DNA of 64,000 nt from Dongia_A sp964542425 (lineage in GTDB: Bacteria; Pseudomonadota; Alphaproteobacteria; Dongiales; Dongiaceae): the NCBI GenBank assembly GCA_964542425.1, contig CAZIUB010000044.1, forward strand, positions 8,931 to 72,930. The letters run 5' to 3'. The position numbers were made by a program, and so were the translations under genes. Below are positions 27,143 through 35,235 of this stretch, piece by piece (the stretch's first letter is position 1; every line of letters starts with the position of its first letter). The notes below the pieces were generated by a model, which searched no databases, was not told the DNA's origin, and worked only from the letters and a program-made list of their open reading frames with translations.

Positions 27143-27556
27143 TTACGACGGGAGATCCGGCGCGATCAGATCGATGGTCGGGAAATAGGTCCGGAATCTG
27201 GCTGGATCGCGCGTCAGCAGGCGATGCCCGCGCAAGGCCGCATGGGCGCCGATGAAAAAGTCGGGCAGCGGTGACCGGCGCGTTCCGCCTCCACGCCGAT
27301 AGGCGAGATAAACTTTCCCCGCCAGAAAGGCCGCCGGAAACGGCATCGCCTCTCGCTCGAAAAGGGATGGCGGCAAGGCCTCCTCCAATTCCTCGATCCG
27401 GGAAAAACGGACGGAGACCTCGGCATAGATGACGGCGTTGATGACGAGCTTTTCGCGATCCGCCACGTGGCGGATCGCCGAAATCGACCAGGCACCCCAT
27501 CGCGGATCCTCCGTCATGACATCGAGAAGCACATTGCTGTCGACTAGACAGCCCAT
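27143..27556 (-). CDS. vapC: VapC-type PIN-domain toxin
   Basis: PIN-domain ribonuclease of a type II toxin-antitoxin pair. Acidic metal-binding residues are visible in CLVDSNVLLDVMTED, INAVIYAEVSVRF and SPLPDFFIGAHAALRGHRLL, and ENDs near LLTRDPARFRTYFP complete the fold. The length of 137 residues is standard. Its start codon overlaps the antitoxin stop by one base, so the pair is translationally coupled. Target RNA is not predictable. Confidence 0.88.
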   Translation of the reverse strand: MGCLVDSNVLLDVMTEDPRWGAWSISAIRHVADREKLVINAVIYAEVSVRFSRIEELEEALPPSLFEREAMPFPAAFLAGKVYLAYRRGGGTRRSPLPDFFIGAHAALRGHRLLTRDPARFRTYFPTIDLIAPDLPS

Positions 27557-27789
27557 CAGTCTTTCCGCGTCAGCGCCATGATGGCGTCGGTCGTCATGGC
27601 GACGTCGCCGCGGGACTTGAGCGCCGCGATCACTCGCTCGCCCCGGCCCCAGCGCTCCGAAACCGGCTTGCGCCGGATGCGCACACTGTTTCCGTCAAAC
27701 TTGAACTCCACTTCCGTATGCGGCAGCAGGCCCGCCCGCTCCCTGATCTCGGCTGGAATGGTGACCTGACCCTTGGAGGTGATGCGCAT
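27556..27789 (-). CDS. vapB: AbrB/SpoVT-fold antitoxin (VapB-like)
   Basis: This 77-residue antitoxin has the swapped-hairpin AbrB DNA-binding domain (MRITSKGQVTIPAEIRERAG, then VEFKFDGNSVRIRR) and a C-terminal tail (GDVAMTTDAIMALTRKD) that should wrap the toxin. It lies first in the operon. A perfect 22-bp palindrome begins 12 bases upstream of its start, placed for autoregulation. RBS GAGGA is eight bases before the ATG. Confidence 0.9.
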   Translation of the reverse strand: MRITSKGQVTIPAEIRERAGLLPHTEVEFKFDGNSVRIRRKPVSERWGRGERVIAALKSRGDVAMTTDAIMALTRKD

Positions 27790-27800
27790 GCGATGTCCTC

Positions 27801-27822
27801 TTACTCTTACATGTAAGAGTAA
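27801..27822. promoter_or_regulatory. Perfect 22-bp palindromic operator of vapBC
   Basis: TTACTCTTACA followed by its exact reverse complement makes a 22-bp palindrome with no spacer. It lies immediately upstream of the vapB ribosome-binding site. AbrB-type antitoxins commonly bind such palindromes alone or with the toxin to repress their own operon. It is AT-rich in a GC-rich surrounding and is likely to overlap the promoter. Confidence 0.8.
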
Positions 27823-27873
27823 TACCTAAATGGTGACGATTCAAGCCGGCAAGAAGAAATCCCGGGCCTACAT

Positions 27874-27888
27874 CCGAATAATTCTAAA
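27874..27888. promoter_or_regulatory. Irr-box-like site upstream of irr
   Basis: CCGAATAATTCTAAA keeps the inner palindrome GAAT-A-ATTC and one complete TTCTAAA half of the alphaproteobacterial iron control element. It lies 43 bases before the irr start. A TAATAT at 27918-27923 could be the -10 box. Autoregulation of irr is an inference from position. Confidence 0.5.
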
Positions 27889-27930
27889 TTACCCCTTCAA
27901 ACGCCTTAGAAGTGCGCTAATATCCCGCTC

Positions 27931-28350
27931 ATGTCCGAGCCCAGACCCTATGCTCCGATCGTCCACAAGCTGCGCGCCGCGCATTTGCGCCCGACGCGCC
28001 AGCGCCTGTCGCTCGCGCGGTTGCTGTTCGATTCGGGCGATCGGCACGTGACCGCCGAACAGCTTCACGAGGAGGCGGTGGTGGCCAAGGTCTCGGTCTC
28101 GCTGGCCACGATCTACAACACCCTCCATCAATTCACCGCCGCCGGCTTGTTGCGCGAAGTCGTTATCGAGCCGGGCCGATCCTATTTCGACACCAATGTG
28201 ACCGATCATCACCATTTCTATGTCGAGGGCGAAGGCCGGTTGATGGATATTCCAGGCGATCAGGTCGCCTTGGCCCGAATCCCGGCGCCACCCGAAGGCG
28301 CCATCATTCATCGCGTCGATGTCATTGTCCGGTTGCGGAGTCAGTCCTAG
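27931..28350 (+). CDS. irr: Iron response regulator Irr (Fur family)
   Basis: This 139-residue Fur-fold regulator has an N-terminal winged helix (LRPTRQRLSLARLLFDSG, VSLATIYNTLHQFTAAGLLR) and the Irr-type dimerisation region HHHFYVEGEGRLMDIPGDQV. The latter contains the His cluster and lacks the CxxC zinc sites of classical Fur. Irr in alphaproteobacteria senses heme and represses iron storage and heme genes, or activates uptake, under iron limitation. It is followed by a rubrerythrin operon whose promoter has another Irr-box-like site. Confidence 0.88.
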   Translation: MSEPRPYAPIVHKLRAAHLRPTRQRLSLARLLFDSGDRHVTAEQLHEEAVVAKVSVSLATIYNTLHQFTAAGLLREVVIEPGRSYFDTNVTDHHHFYVEGEGRLMDIPGDQVALARIPAPPEGAIIHRVDVIVRLRSQS

Positions 28351-28382
28351 CGTCATTATTTCAATTGGTTGAAGTATTTACT

Positions 28383-28429
28383 GGACTAGTTCTAATTTTC
28401 TTGACGAGCCATCGTAGACCCCCTATATT
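28383..28429 (+). promoter_or_regulatory. Rubrerythrin promoter with Irr-box-like site
   Basis: TTGACG (28401-28406) and TATATT (28424-28429) are 17 bases apart, an excellent sigma-70 promoter. Directly upstream, GGACTAGTTCTAA (28383-28395) resembles the iron control element: the right half TTCTAA is exact, the left half degenerate. A regulator bound there, just ahead of the -35, could activate or block RNA polymerase. Confidence 0.6.
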
Positions 28430-28509
28430 GCGGATTGACGGCGATCAAAACCGCCGTGGTCGCTGGGCCTTTTCCTATGGCCGGAAAAACGCAACGAGGG
28501 AGATGTGAC

Positions 28510-28929
28510 ATGGCAAATCTCAAGGGGTCGAAGACCGAAGAGAATCTGAAGGCGGCATTTGCCGGCGAAAGCCAGGCCAACCGGCGCTATCTCTATTTCG
28601 CGCAGAAGGCCGACGTCGAGGGCTACAACGACGTGTCGGCGGTGTTCCGCTCGACCGCCGAGGGCGAAACCGGCCACGCGCATGGCCATCTTGAATTCCT
28701 GGAAACCTGTGGCGATCCGGCGACCGGTTTGCCGATCGGGGCAACTTCGGCCAATCTCAAGGCGGCGATCGCCGGTGAGACCCACGAATACACCGACATG
28801 TATCCCGGCATGGCGCGGACCGCGCGCCAGGAAGGCCTCGAGGAAATCGCCGATTGGTTCGAAACCCTGGCCAAGGCGGAAAAGTCGCATGCCGGCCGGT
28901 TCCTGAAGGCCCTCGACACGCTGGGCTGA
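28510..28929 (+). CDS. Rubrerythrin (diiron domain only)
   Basis: This 139-residue ferritin-like protein reduces peroxide or stores iron. The diiron ligands sit in AFAGESQANRRYLYFAQKAD, STAEGETGHAHGHLEFLE, AIAGETHEYTDMYPGMARTA and LAKAEKSHAGRFLKAL (ExxH-type motifs in four helices). The C-terminal rubredoxin domain of classical rubrerythrins is absent. RBS GAGGGAG precedes the ATG. It opens a run with a CCG-domain Fe-S protein and DUF3501. Confidence 0.92.
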   Translation: MANLKGSKTEENLKAAFAGESQANRRYLYFAQKADVEGYNDVSAVFRSTAEGETGHAHGHLEFLETCGDPATGLPIGATSANLKAAIAGETHEYTDMYPGMARTARQEGLEEIADWFETLAKAEKSHAGRFLKALDTLG

Positions 28930-29009
28930 TTGGTCATGCTCGAACGGCCGCGCGTCGATCAGGGACGCGCGGCCGGCGATCATTGAATTCCAGATGGATT
29001 GGACGCGAC

Positions 29010-30341
29010 ATGCGTGAGGGCAGCCTGGGCGCGCCGGTGCGCCATCCCCTGGATTGGCGCAATCCCGATTTCACCGACATGGCGAAGATCGAGGCCGAGA
29101 TGCATCGGGTCTTCGACATCTGCCATAGCTGTCGGCGCTGCTTCAACCTGTGCGAATCCTTCCCCCGGCTCTTCGATCTGGTGGACAAGTCGCCGAGCGG
29201 CGAATTGGATGGCGTCGATCCCAAGGACTACAGCCGAGTAGTCGATGCCTGCACGCTCTGCGACCTCTGCTTCATGACCAAATGCCCTTACGTGCCGCCC
29301 CACGAATGGGCCGTGGATTTCCCGCATCTGATGTTGCGCCACCGGGCGGGGGAATTGAAGGCCGGGCGCGATGACAAGATCCATGCGCAACTGACCGAAA
29401 CCGACCGCAACGGCAAGGCCGCCTCCTTCGCCGCGCCGATCGTCAATTGGGCGAGCGGCAATTCCCTCGCGCGGGGTGCCTTGGAAGTGGCCGCCGGGAT
29501 CGATGCTGAAGCCAAGCTCCCGCGCTTCAATGGGGCGACCTTGGTCATGCGCGCCATGGAAAACCCGCCGAAGGTGAATGAGGGCGCTCCCGCGTTCGGG
29601 CGCAAGGCGGTGCTCTATGCCACCTGCTTCTGCAATTACAACAATCCCGAGATCGGCATGGCGGCCCTGGCCGTGCTAGCCCATAACGGGGTCGCGACCG
29701 AGATTCTCTATCCGCGCTGCTGCGGTATGCCGCAACTGGAACGCGGCGACATCGCCCGCGTCGCCGGGCATGCGCGCGACGTCGCGGCGGTGCTGCTGGC
29801 CTATGTCGATCAAGGTCACGACATCATCGCGCCGGTCCCCTCTTGCGCGCTGATGATGAAGTTCGAATGGCCGCTGATCCTGCCGGAGGATTCAGAAATA
29901 AAACGCTTGGCCGAGGCGACCTTCGATATCTCCGAATACGTGGTCGACATCGCCGGCCACGAGGGCCTGACCCCGGGCTTGCGGGAATTGGAGGGCGGAG
30001 TGACGCTGCACATCGCCTGCCATGCGCGGGCGCAGAACATGGGCCAGAAGGCAGCCGAGATGTTGCGCCTCGTTCCGGGCGCCGATCTTCGGGTGATCGA
30101 GCGTTGCTCGGGCCATGGCGGCGCCTGGGGGGTGATGAAGGGAAATTTCGACCTCGCGTTGAAAGTGGGCCGGCCGGTCGCGCGCCAGGCCGTCGAGGCG
30201 GCCAAGCGCCACGTGGCCTCGGAATGTCCGTTGGCGGGCGAGCATATCCTCCAGGGCATGGAACGCCTGGGCGATGGCGTTCACCCAAGCGAGGCGCCCC
30301 ATCCGATCCAGTTGCTGGCGCGCGCCTATGGGTTCCAATGA
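29010..30341 (+). CDS. CCG-domain (heterodisulfide-reductase-like) Fe-S protein
   Basis: This 443-residue protein has two ferredoxin-type 4Fe-4S motifs at the N-terminus (CHSCRRCFNLC near residue 38 and CTLCDLCFMTKCPYVPP near residue 76). Two CCG cysteine-rich domains follow (ATCFCNYNNPEIGM...PRCCGMPQ and HIACHARAQNMG...ERCSGHGG). The architecture is that of HdrD/GlpC-type electron-transfer subunits. The combination with rubrerythrin and DUF3501 recurs in other proteobacteria, and a role passing electrons to the rubrerythrin diiron site is plausible. ATG 29010 is chosen. Its stop overlaps the DUF3501 start (ATGA). Confidence 0.88.
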   Translation: MREGSLGAPVRHPLDWRNPDFTDMAKIEAEMHRVFDICHSCRRCFNLCESFPRLFDLVDKSPSGELDGVDPKDYSRVVDACTLCDLCFMTKCPYVPPHEWAVDFPHLMLRHRAGELKAGRDDKIHAQLTETDRNGKAASFAAPIVNWASGNSLARGALEVAAGIDAEAKLPRFNGATLVMRAMENPPKVNEGAPAFGRKAVLYATCFCNYNNPEIGMAALAVLAHNGVATEILYPRCCGMPQLERGDIARVAGHARDVAAVLLAYVDQGHDIIAPVPSCALMMKFEWPLILPEDSEIKRLAEATFDISEYVVDIAGHEGLTPGLRELEGGVTLHIACHARAQNMGQKAAEMLRLVPGADLRVIERCSGHGGAWGVMKGNFDLALKVGRPVARQAVEAAKRHVASECPLAGEHILQGMERLGDGVHPSEAPHPIQLLARAYGFQ

Positions 30342-30970
30342 AGGAAGGAGCCACGACAATCCCCATGGCCGATACCGCGACACCTGCTGGGAAGCGCATC
30401 ACGCCGGCCGATATTCTGCCGGGGGCGGAATATGCCGCGAGGCGCGTGCAATTGCGCCGGGAGATCGTCGATCTGAAGCGCCGCCGACGCCTGGAAGTGG
30501 GTCCCTCGGCAACCCTGTATTTCGAATGCCATGCCACCATGCTCCAGCAGGTGCAGGAGATGCTGCACATCGAGAAGGGAGGGGCGGAGCAATTGCCCGC
30601 TGAACTCGCCGCCTACAACCCGCTCATCCCGCAGGGATGCGAATTGGTGGCAACCGTGATGTTCGAGATCGACGATCCGATCCGGCGCGAGCGATTCCTC
30701 GCGCGAATCGGCGGGGTCGAGCACACCCTATTCATCCAAATGGGCGATGAGAAAATCATGGGCCAGGCCGAGGAAGACCAGAATCGCACCAATGAATCCG
30801 GCAAGGCATCCGCGGTGCAATTCGTTCGCTTCGCCTTCACGCCGCGAGAGATCGCGATTTTCCGCGCCGGAAATGTCCCCGCGATCGTCGGCCTGTCGCA
30901 CGAGAATTACGCGCACATGGCGGTGATGCCGGAAGCGGTTCGCGAGGAATTGGCCGGCGATTTCGACTGA
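30338..30970 (+). CDS. DUF3501 family protein
   Basis: This protein of about 200 residues from the uncharacterised DUF3501 family is recognised by ITPADILPGAEYAARRVQLR, SATLYFECHATMLQQVQEML, the acidic YNPLIPQGCELVATVMFEID and C-terminal VQFVRFAFTP...VGLSHENYAHMAVMPEAV. It is consistently found with rubrerythrin and CCG-domain proteins, which is the only functional clue. It overlaps the previous stop by four bases. An alternative ATG at 30365 also has GGAAGGAG upstream. Confidence 0.85.
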   Translation: MKEGATTIPMADTATPAGKRITPADILPGAEYAARRVQLRREIVDLKRRRRLEVGPSATLYFECHATMLQQVQEMLHIEKGGAEQLPAELAAYNPLIPQGCELVATVMFEIDDPIRRERFLARIGGVEHTLFIQMGDEKIMGQAEEDQNRTNESGKASAVQFVRFAFTPREIAIFRAGNVPAIVGLSHENYAHMAVMPEAVREELAGDFD

Positions 30971-30997
30971 AATCGGCCAAGCGCGGGATCGCTCGCT

Positions 30998-31501
30998 TCA
31001 ATCGTCCTCGACGATCTCGCCGTCACGCACGCCCCATAGGGCGTCGCGGGTGATCCAGCCGGAAAAATCCTGGATCTCTATCCGGCACCAGGGACCGATG
31101 CCACATTCGCGTAAGCCAGCGATCACTCCGGCTTCGAGATTGGCGATGGGTCTTGAATCCGGTTCGGGCCTGGCGCGGATTTCCCTCGTCTCGCCCACGA
31201 TCTGGGCCATGCGCCGGCCCGATAGCAGATTCCGTTGCACCCAGCCGAGCGTTCCGTCGCGATCGCGGATGCGCCGCCAATTCTCGAATTCCTGGACGAT
31301 CTCGACCGGCAATCCCTTGCGCCGATAGACCCACAGGATCGGGTAATCCGTGCCCGGGCCGGCACGCAAATTGATTTCGCCGCTGTCCAGCGAGGCAAAG
31401 CGCGGCAAGGGCGCCTTGTTCTCCTCAGCCAGGCCCAAATGGGGCGAGAGAGCAATCGCGAGCACCAGGGCCAACTTTCGAAAAAACCTGATACACGACA
31501 C
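30998..31501 (-). CDS. Bacterial SH3-domain periplasmic protein, start inside repeat A3
   Basis: Two SH3_4-type domains are visible: INLRAGPGTDYPILWVYRRK...WRRIRDRDGTLGWVQRNLLS and the weaker TREIRARPEPDSRPIANLEA...WCRIEIQDFSGWITRDALWG. A signal peptide (RFFRKLALVLAIALSPHLGL, cleavage near LAEE) sends it to the periplasm. The only good start before the signal peptide is GTG at 31501. It and the n-region (MSCIRFFRKL) are encoded by repeat copy A3 on the opposite strand. The family is often called SH3-like YgiM/YrvJ; its role is probably envelope-related. Confidence 0.8.
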   Translation of the reverse strand: MSCIRFFRKLALVLAIALSPHLGLAEENKAPLPRFASLDSGEINLRAGPGTDYPILWVYRRKGLPVEIVQEFENWRRIRDRDGTLGWVQRNLLSGRRMAQIVGETREIRARPEPDSRPIANLEAGVIAGLRECGIGPWCRIEIQDFSGWITRDALWGVRDGEIVEDD

Positions 31502-31615
31502 ATTCCGAGGCTGCCACGAAAGTTGGCACAGGTTGCCAAGTAGATAGTACCCGCCGACGTGTGCTGGCTGGATCATTGGGCTCGAATCAGCCAATCCCGC
31601 GACGGCGGGTCCTAG
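31470..31615 (+). repeat. Family-A bipartite palindromic repeat, copy A3
   Basis: GCCAACTTTCG (31470) pairs with CGAAAGTTGGC to form module 1. Module 2 runs from GATAGTACCCGCC to GACGGCGGGTCCTAG with TTGGGCTCGAATCAGCCAA inside. The copy has ACTTTCGAA-N6-TGA but TGATACACGA replaces TGATCCATGA, so there is no mini-ORF start. It overlaps the 5' end of the SH3-domain gene on the other strand. The remaining 245 bases up to the dehydrogenase gene hold nothing I recognise. Confidence 0.85.
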
Positions 31616-31860
31616 CAAGACCAGCCGCGATGTGCGCGCGGCGAATTCGAAACCCATGGCTTGGCGATCCCGATTCCACCCCTCCGCCTGAAGCCGCGAG
31701 GGTAGTGGCGTGCTTAGCGAAACCTTGCCGGCGGGTCAAGATTCGAGGCCGCGCCGGTCCGATCCGCCGCTTGCTGGACAAGCTCTCGCCAATCCTGGTA
31801 TGGCAAGGGCCGAGGGCCGGTCGCAACGGCCCCATTGTTCCGCGCCCAGGGGGAAGCCCG

Positions 31861-32844
31861 ATGTCGTCCAAGCCGCTCGTCATCGTCACCCGGAAATTGC
31901 CGGATGCGATCGAGACCCGGATGATGGAGCTGTTCTCGGTCAAACTCAATCTGGACGACCACCCGATGTCGCAAGGCGAACTCATCGAGGCAGTCAAGGC
32001 GGCCGAAATCCTGGTTCCGACCGTCACCGACCGGATCGATGCGGCGATCCTCTCCCAGGCCGGGGAAAGGCTGCGCCTGATCGCCTCCTTCGGCACCGGC
32101 GTCGATCACATCGATTTGGCCAGCGCCCGTCAGCGCGGCATCACCGTCACCAATACGCCGGGTGTCCTCACCGAAGACACCGCCGACATGACCATGGCAC
32201 TCATCCTCGCGGTCGCGCGGCGCATCAGCGAGGGCGAGCGCCTGATGCGCTCCGGCAAGTGGCAGGGCTGGAGCCCGATGGGCATGCTCGGCCACCGCAT
32301 CCATGGCAAGCGGTTGGGCATTGTCGGCATGGGCCGGATCGGCCAGGCCTTGGCCCGGCGCGCGCGGGGCTTCGGCCTCTCGGTCCATTACCACAACCGG
32401 CGCCGGGTGCATGCCTCGGTCGAGCAGCAATTGGAGGCGACCTATTGGGAGAGCCTGGACCAGATGCTCTCGCGCATGGACATCATCTCGGTCAATTGCC
32501 CGCACACGCCGGCCACCTATCATCTGCTGTCGGCGCGCAGGCTGAAGCTGTTGCCCAAGCACGCTTTCGTTGTCAACACCGCGAGGGGCGAGATCATCGA
32601 CGAGGCGGCGCTCACCCGCATGCTGGAGAAACAGGAAATCGCCGGCGCCGGATTGGACGTGTTCGAGCACGAACCGGCCATCAATCCGAAGCTCTTGCGG
32701 CTCGATAACGTGGTCCTGTTGCCACACATGAGCTCGGCCACCCTCGAGGGCCGGGTCGACATGGGCGAGAAGGTCATCGTCAACATCAAGACCTTCGTCG
32801 ATGGCCATAAGCCGCCCGACCGGGTGATCGAATCGATGCTGTGA
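31861..32844 (+). CDS. D-isomer-specific 2-hydroxyacid dehydrogenase (glyoxylate reductase-like)
   Basis: This 327-residue NAD(P)H-dependent enzyme reduces 2-keto acids such as glyoxylate or hydroxypyruvate. The Rossmann site is LGIVGMGRIGQALARRARGF. The catalytic Arg is in FVVNTARGEIIDE, the Glu in FEHEPAINP and the His in LLPHMSSATLEGR. The MSSKPLVIVTRKLPD start at 31861 follows an AGGGGGAAG sequence ten bases upstream. Substrate preference cannot be read from the sequence. Confidence 0.88.
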   Translation: MSSKPLVIVTRKLPDAIETRMMELFSVKLNLDDHPMSQGELIEAVKAAEILVPTVTDRIDAAILSQAGERLRLIASFGTGVDHIDLASARQRGITVTNTPGVLTEDTADMTMALILAVARRISEGERLMRSGKWQGWSPMGMLGHRIHGKRLGIVGMGRIGQALARRARGFGLSVHYHNRRRVHASVEQQLEATYWESLDQMLSRMDIISVNCPHTPATYHLLSARRLKLLPKHAFVVNTARGEIIDEAALTRMLEKQEIAGAGLDVFEHEPAINPKLLRLDNVVLLPHMSSATLEGRVDMGEKVIVNIKTFVDGHKPPDRVIESML

Positions 32845-32864
32845 ACTGGGGCGCGAGGGCGGCG

Positions 32865-33638
32865 CTATCGCGGGCGCGCCTCGCCGCAGACCGGGCAATC
32901 GGGCCGGCGCTTGATCCGGATGGCGCGAAACTCGGTCGACAACCCGTCATAGAGCAGCAATCGCCCACCCAGACTTTCGCCCAGGCCGAGCAATTCCTTT
33001 AGCACTTCGGTTGCCTGCAAGGCGCCGATCGTGCCCGCGACCGCCCCCAGTATGCCGGCCTGTTCGCAGCGCGGGATGAAATCAGGGTCGGGCTCCTCCG
33101 GGAAGACGCAGCGATAGCAGGGAAACTCGGCCCCCTGATGCGCCTTGAAGACACCGATCTGGCCGTCGAACCTGAGGAGGGCCGCCGCCACCAACGGGCG
33201 CTTTTCGCGATAGCAGATCTCGCTCAAAAGATAGCGGGTGCGGAAATTGTCGGTGCCATCGGCCACCAGATCATAGGGGCGCACGAGATCGGCGGCGTTG
33301 TTCTCGACCAGGCGAATTGCGTGAACCACCGCCTTCACCTCGGGGTTGAGCCGGCGCACGAAATCAGCGGCGCTCTCGGCCTTGTTGCGCCCGACATCTT
33401 CCAGCCGATGAATGGTCTGGCGCTGAAGGTTGGAGATCTCCACCCGGTCATCATCGACGATGCCGATCGTGCCTACGCCGGCCGCCGCCAGATACTGGAT
33501 GAGCGGCGAGCCCAATCCGCCCGCGCCCACCACCAGCACTTTCGATCGCAGCAGCTTGATCTGCCCCTCTTCGCCGACCTCGTCCAGGACGACGTGGCGG
33601 GCATAACGCTCCAATTGGCTGTCGCTGAGTTCGGTCAT
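32865..33638 (-). CDS. moeB: MoeB/ThiF-type adenylyltransferase
   Basis: This is an E1-like enzyme that adenylates the C-terminal Gly-Gly of a small sulfur carrier such as MoaD or ThiS. ATP binding: VLVVGAGGLGSPLIQYLAAA and DDDRVEISNLQRQTIHR. Substrate loop: VADGTDNFRTRYLLSEI. Zinc Cys pairs: CYRC and C-terminal CPVC. The length of 257 residues excludes a fused rhodanese domain. It is downstream of cysK on the same strand, fitting sulfur metabolism. Confidence 0.9.
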   Translation of the reverse strand: MTELSDSQLERYARHVVLDEVGEEGQIKLLRSKVLVVGAGGLGSPLIQYLAAAGVGTIGIVDDDRVEISNLQRQTIHRLEDVGRNKAESAADFVRRLNPEVKAVVHAIRLVENNAADLVRPYDLVADGTDNFRTRYLLSEICYREKRPLVAAALLRFDGQIGVFKAHQGAEFPCYRCVFPEEPDPDFIPRCEQAGILGAVAGTIGALQATEVLKELLGLGESLGGRLLLYDGLSTEFRAIRIKRRPDCPVCGEARPR

Positions 33639-33689
33639 GATTGCACGGCAATCGTCGTTGTCACTCGTGTTAGGGACGTTCTCTTATTT

Positions 33690-33750
33690 GTCATTGCCGG
33701 GCTTGACCCGGCGATCCATGGATGCAAGGGACCCAAGTCCGGGCATGACA
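33690..33750. repeat. REP-like intergenic palindrome
   Basis: GTCATTGCCGGGCTTGACCC is followed by GGCGATCCATGGATGCAAGG and GACCCAAGTCCGGGCATGAC. This imperfect palindrome of the TCATTGCCGGGCTTGACCCGG type is very common between genes in alphaproteobacteria. It lies between moeB and cysK and is unrelated to family A. Confidence 0.7.
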
Positions 33751-33760
33751 GAAAAATCGA

Positions 33761-34732
33761 TCACTCCAGACCCTCGAAGAGCGCGGTCGAAAGATACCGC
33801 TCGGCGAAAGATGGCAGGATGACGACGATGCGCTTGCCGTGCATCGCCTTGCGCTGCCCAAGCTCGCAGGCGGCGGCAAGTGCGGCACCCGAGGAGATGC
33901 CCACCGGCAGGCCCTCGATCCTGGCCGCCTTGCGCGCCATGGCAAGCGCCGAGGCGTTGCTGACCGCCAGAACCTCGTCGATCACCGCGCGATTGAGGAT
34001 TTCCGGCACGAAGCCAGCACCAATGCCTTGGATCTTGTGCGGGCCAGGTGCCCCTCCGGAAAGAACCGGCGAATCCTCGGGTTCGACCGCGATCATCTTT
34101 AAATGCGGCAGGCGGCCCTTCAAGACCTCGCCCAGACCGGTGATTGTGCCCCCGGTGCCAACGCCAGACACGATCGCATCCAGCCGCCCATCACAATCGC
34201 GCCAGATCTCCTCGGCGGTGGTTCGGCGGTGGATTTCCGGATTGGCCGGGTTCTTGAATTGCTGGGGGATGACTGCGCCCGGAATCTCGCGCAGCAATTC
34301 TTCCGCGCGCTGAATCGCCCCGGACATGCCGCGGGCGGAGGGGGTCAGTTCCAACTCGGCGCCGAGAAGGCGCAGCATCTTGCGCCGTTCCACCGACATG
34401 CTCTCTGGCATGGCCAGGATCAGCCGGTAGCCCTTGACCGCGCACACGAAGGCGAGCGCGATCCCGGTATTGCCGCTGGTGGGTTCGATGATGGTGGCGC
34501 CGGGGCCGATCGCGCCCTCGTCCTCCAGATGCTCGATCATGGCGATGCCGAGGCGATCCTTGACCGAGGACAGCGGATTGAAGAATTCGCACTTGCCAAG
34601 GAGTTCGGCTCCCACGCCTTCTGCGCGGGCGAGCTTGGCCAGGCGAATGATCGGCGTGGCGCCGATCGTCTCCAGCAGATTCTCGTAGATGCGACCGCGG
34701 AAATGCGGCTCCGTCGCCATCATCTTGTTCAT
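33761..34732 (-). CDS. cysK: Cysteine synthase (O-acetylserine sulfhydrylase)
   Basis: PLP enzyme making cysteine from O-acetylserine and sulfide. The PLP lysine is in NPLSSVKDRLGIAMIE (near residue 50). The substrate loop is IEPTSGNTGIALAFV. VSGVGTGGTITGLGEVLKG binds phosphate and SSGAALAAACELG follows. The length of 323 residues is standard. It lies between an Rrf2 regulator (upstream) and moeB (downstream) on the same strand; the Rrf2 protein is the obvious candidate regulator. Confidence 0.93.
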   Translation of the reverse strand: MNKMMATEPHFRGRIYENLLETIGATPIIRLAKLARAEGVGAELLGKCEFFNPLSSVKDRLGIAMIEHLEDEGAIGPGATIIEPTSGNTGIALAFVCAVKGYRLILAMPESMSVERRKMLRLLGAELELTPSARGMSGAIQRAEELLREIPGAVIPQQFKNPANPEIHRRTTAEEIWRDCDGRLDAIVSGVGTGGTITGLGEVLKGRLPHLKMIAVEPEDSPVLSGGAPGPHKIQGIGAGFVPEILNRAVIDEVLAVSNASALAMARKAARIEGLPVGISSGAALAAACELGQRKAMHGKRIVVILPSFAERYLSTALFEGLE

Positions 34733-34773
34733 CTATGATCCATTCGTCTCCCGGGCGCAATCGTGGGCAAGAG

Positions 34774-35229
34774 TCAGATCGAGAAGTCGAGCTTGGCTTC
34801 GGTGTCGGCGCGGATGCCGGCCTGCTGGGCGCGCTGGCACAGATCCTCCAGCGTCACCGAATCCAGTTCCGTCACCATCTTCTTCTGCAAATCTCGCCAC
34901 AGCGGGCGCACGATCTCCAGCCCGACGCGCGAGCCGCTCGCGGTCTGCACCGGATCTTGATTGCCCTCGAAGTGGCGCACCGCGCGCACGATCTCGCCCA
35001 GGCTGATGCGGCGGCGTTCTCTCGCCAATTGATAGCCGCCCCGAGGCCCGCGATGCCCGGCCAAAACGCCGCTCCGTACCAAATGCTGCAGCACCTGCTC
35101 CAGATAGCGCCGGGGTATGCCCTGGCGCTCGGAAATGTCGCCCGATTGCACCGGGCCGGCGGTGCCGTAATAGGCGATGTCGAGAACCGATTCGATGGCA
35201 AGAAGCAGGCGCTTGGATGGGTGAAGCAC
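34774..35229 (-). CDS. Rrf2-family transcriptional regulator
   Basis: This 151-residue winged-helix regulator has the family motif RQGIPRRYLEQVLQHLVRSG and the wing LAGHRGPRGGYQLARERRRI. The Cys triplet that binds an Fe-S cluster in IscR/NsrR is absent; only one Cys (EDLCQRAQQ) is visible. It is therefore closer to CymR-type regulators, which act with cysteine synthase. Its position directly upstream of cysK supports that reading. Confidence 0.87.
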   Translation of the reverse strand: MLHPSKRLLLAIESVLDIAYYGTAGPVQSGDISERQGIPRRYLEQVLQHLVRSGVLAGHRGPRGGYQLARERRRISLGEIVRAVRHFEGNQDPVQTASGSRVGLEIVRPLWRDLQKKMVTELDSVTLEDLCQRAQQAGIRADTEAKLDFSI

Positions 35230-35235
35230 GTCTAC

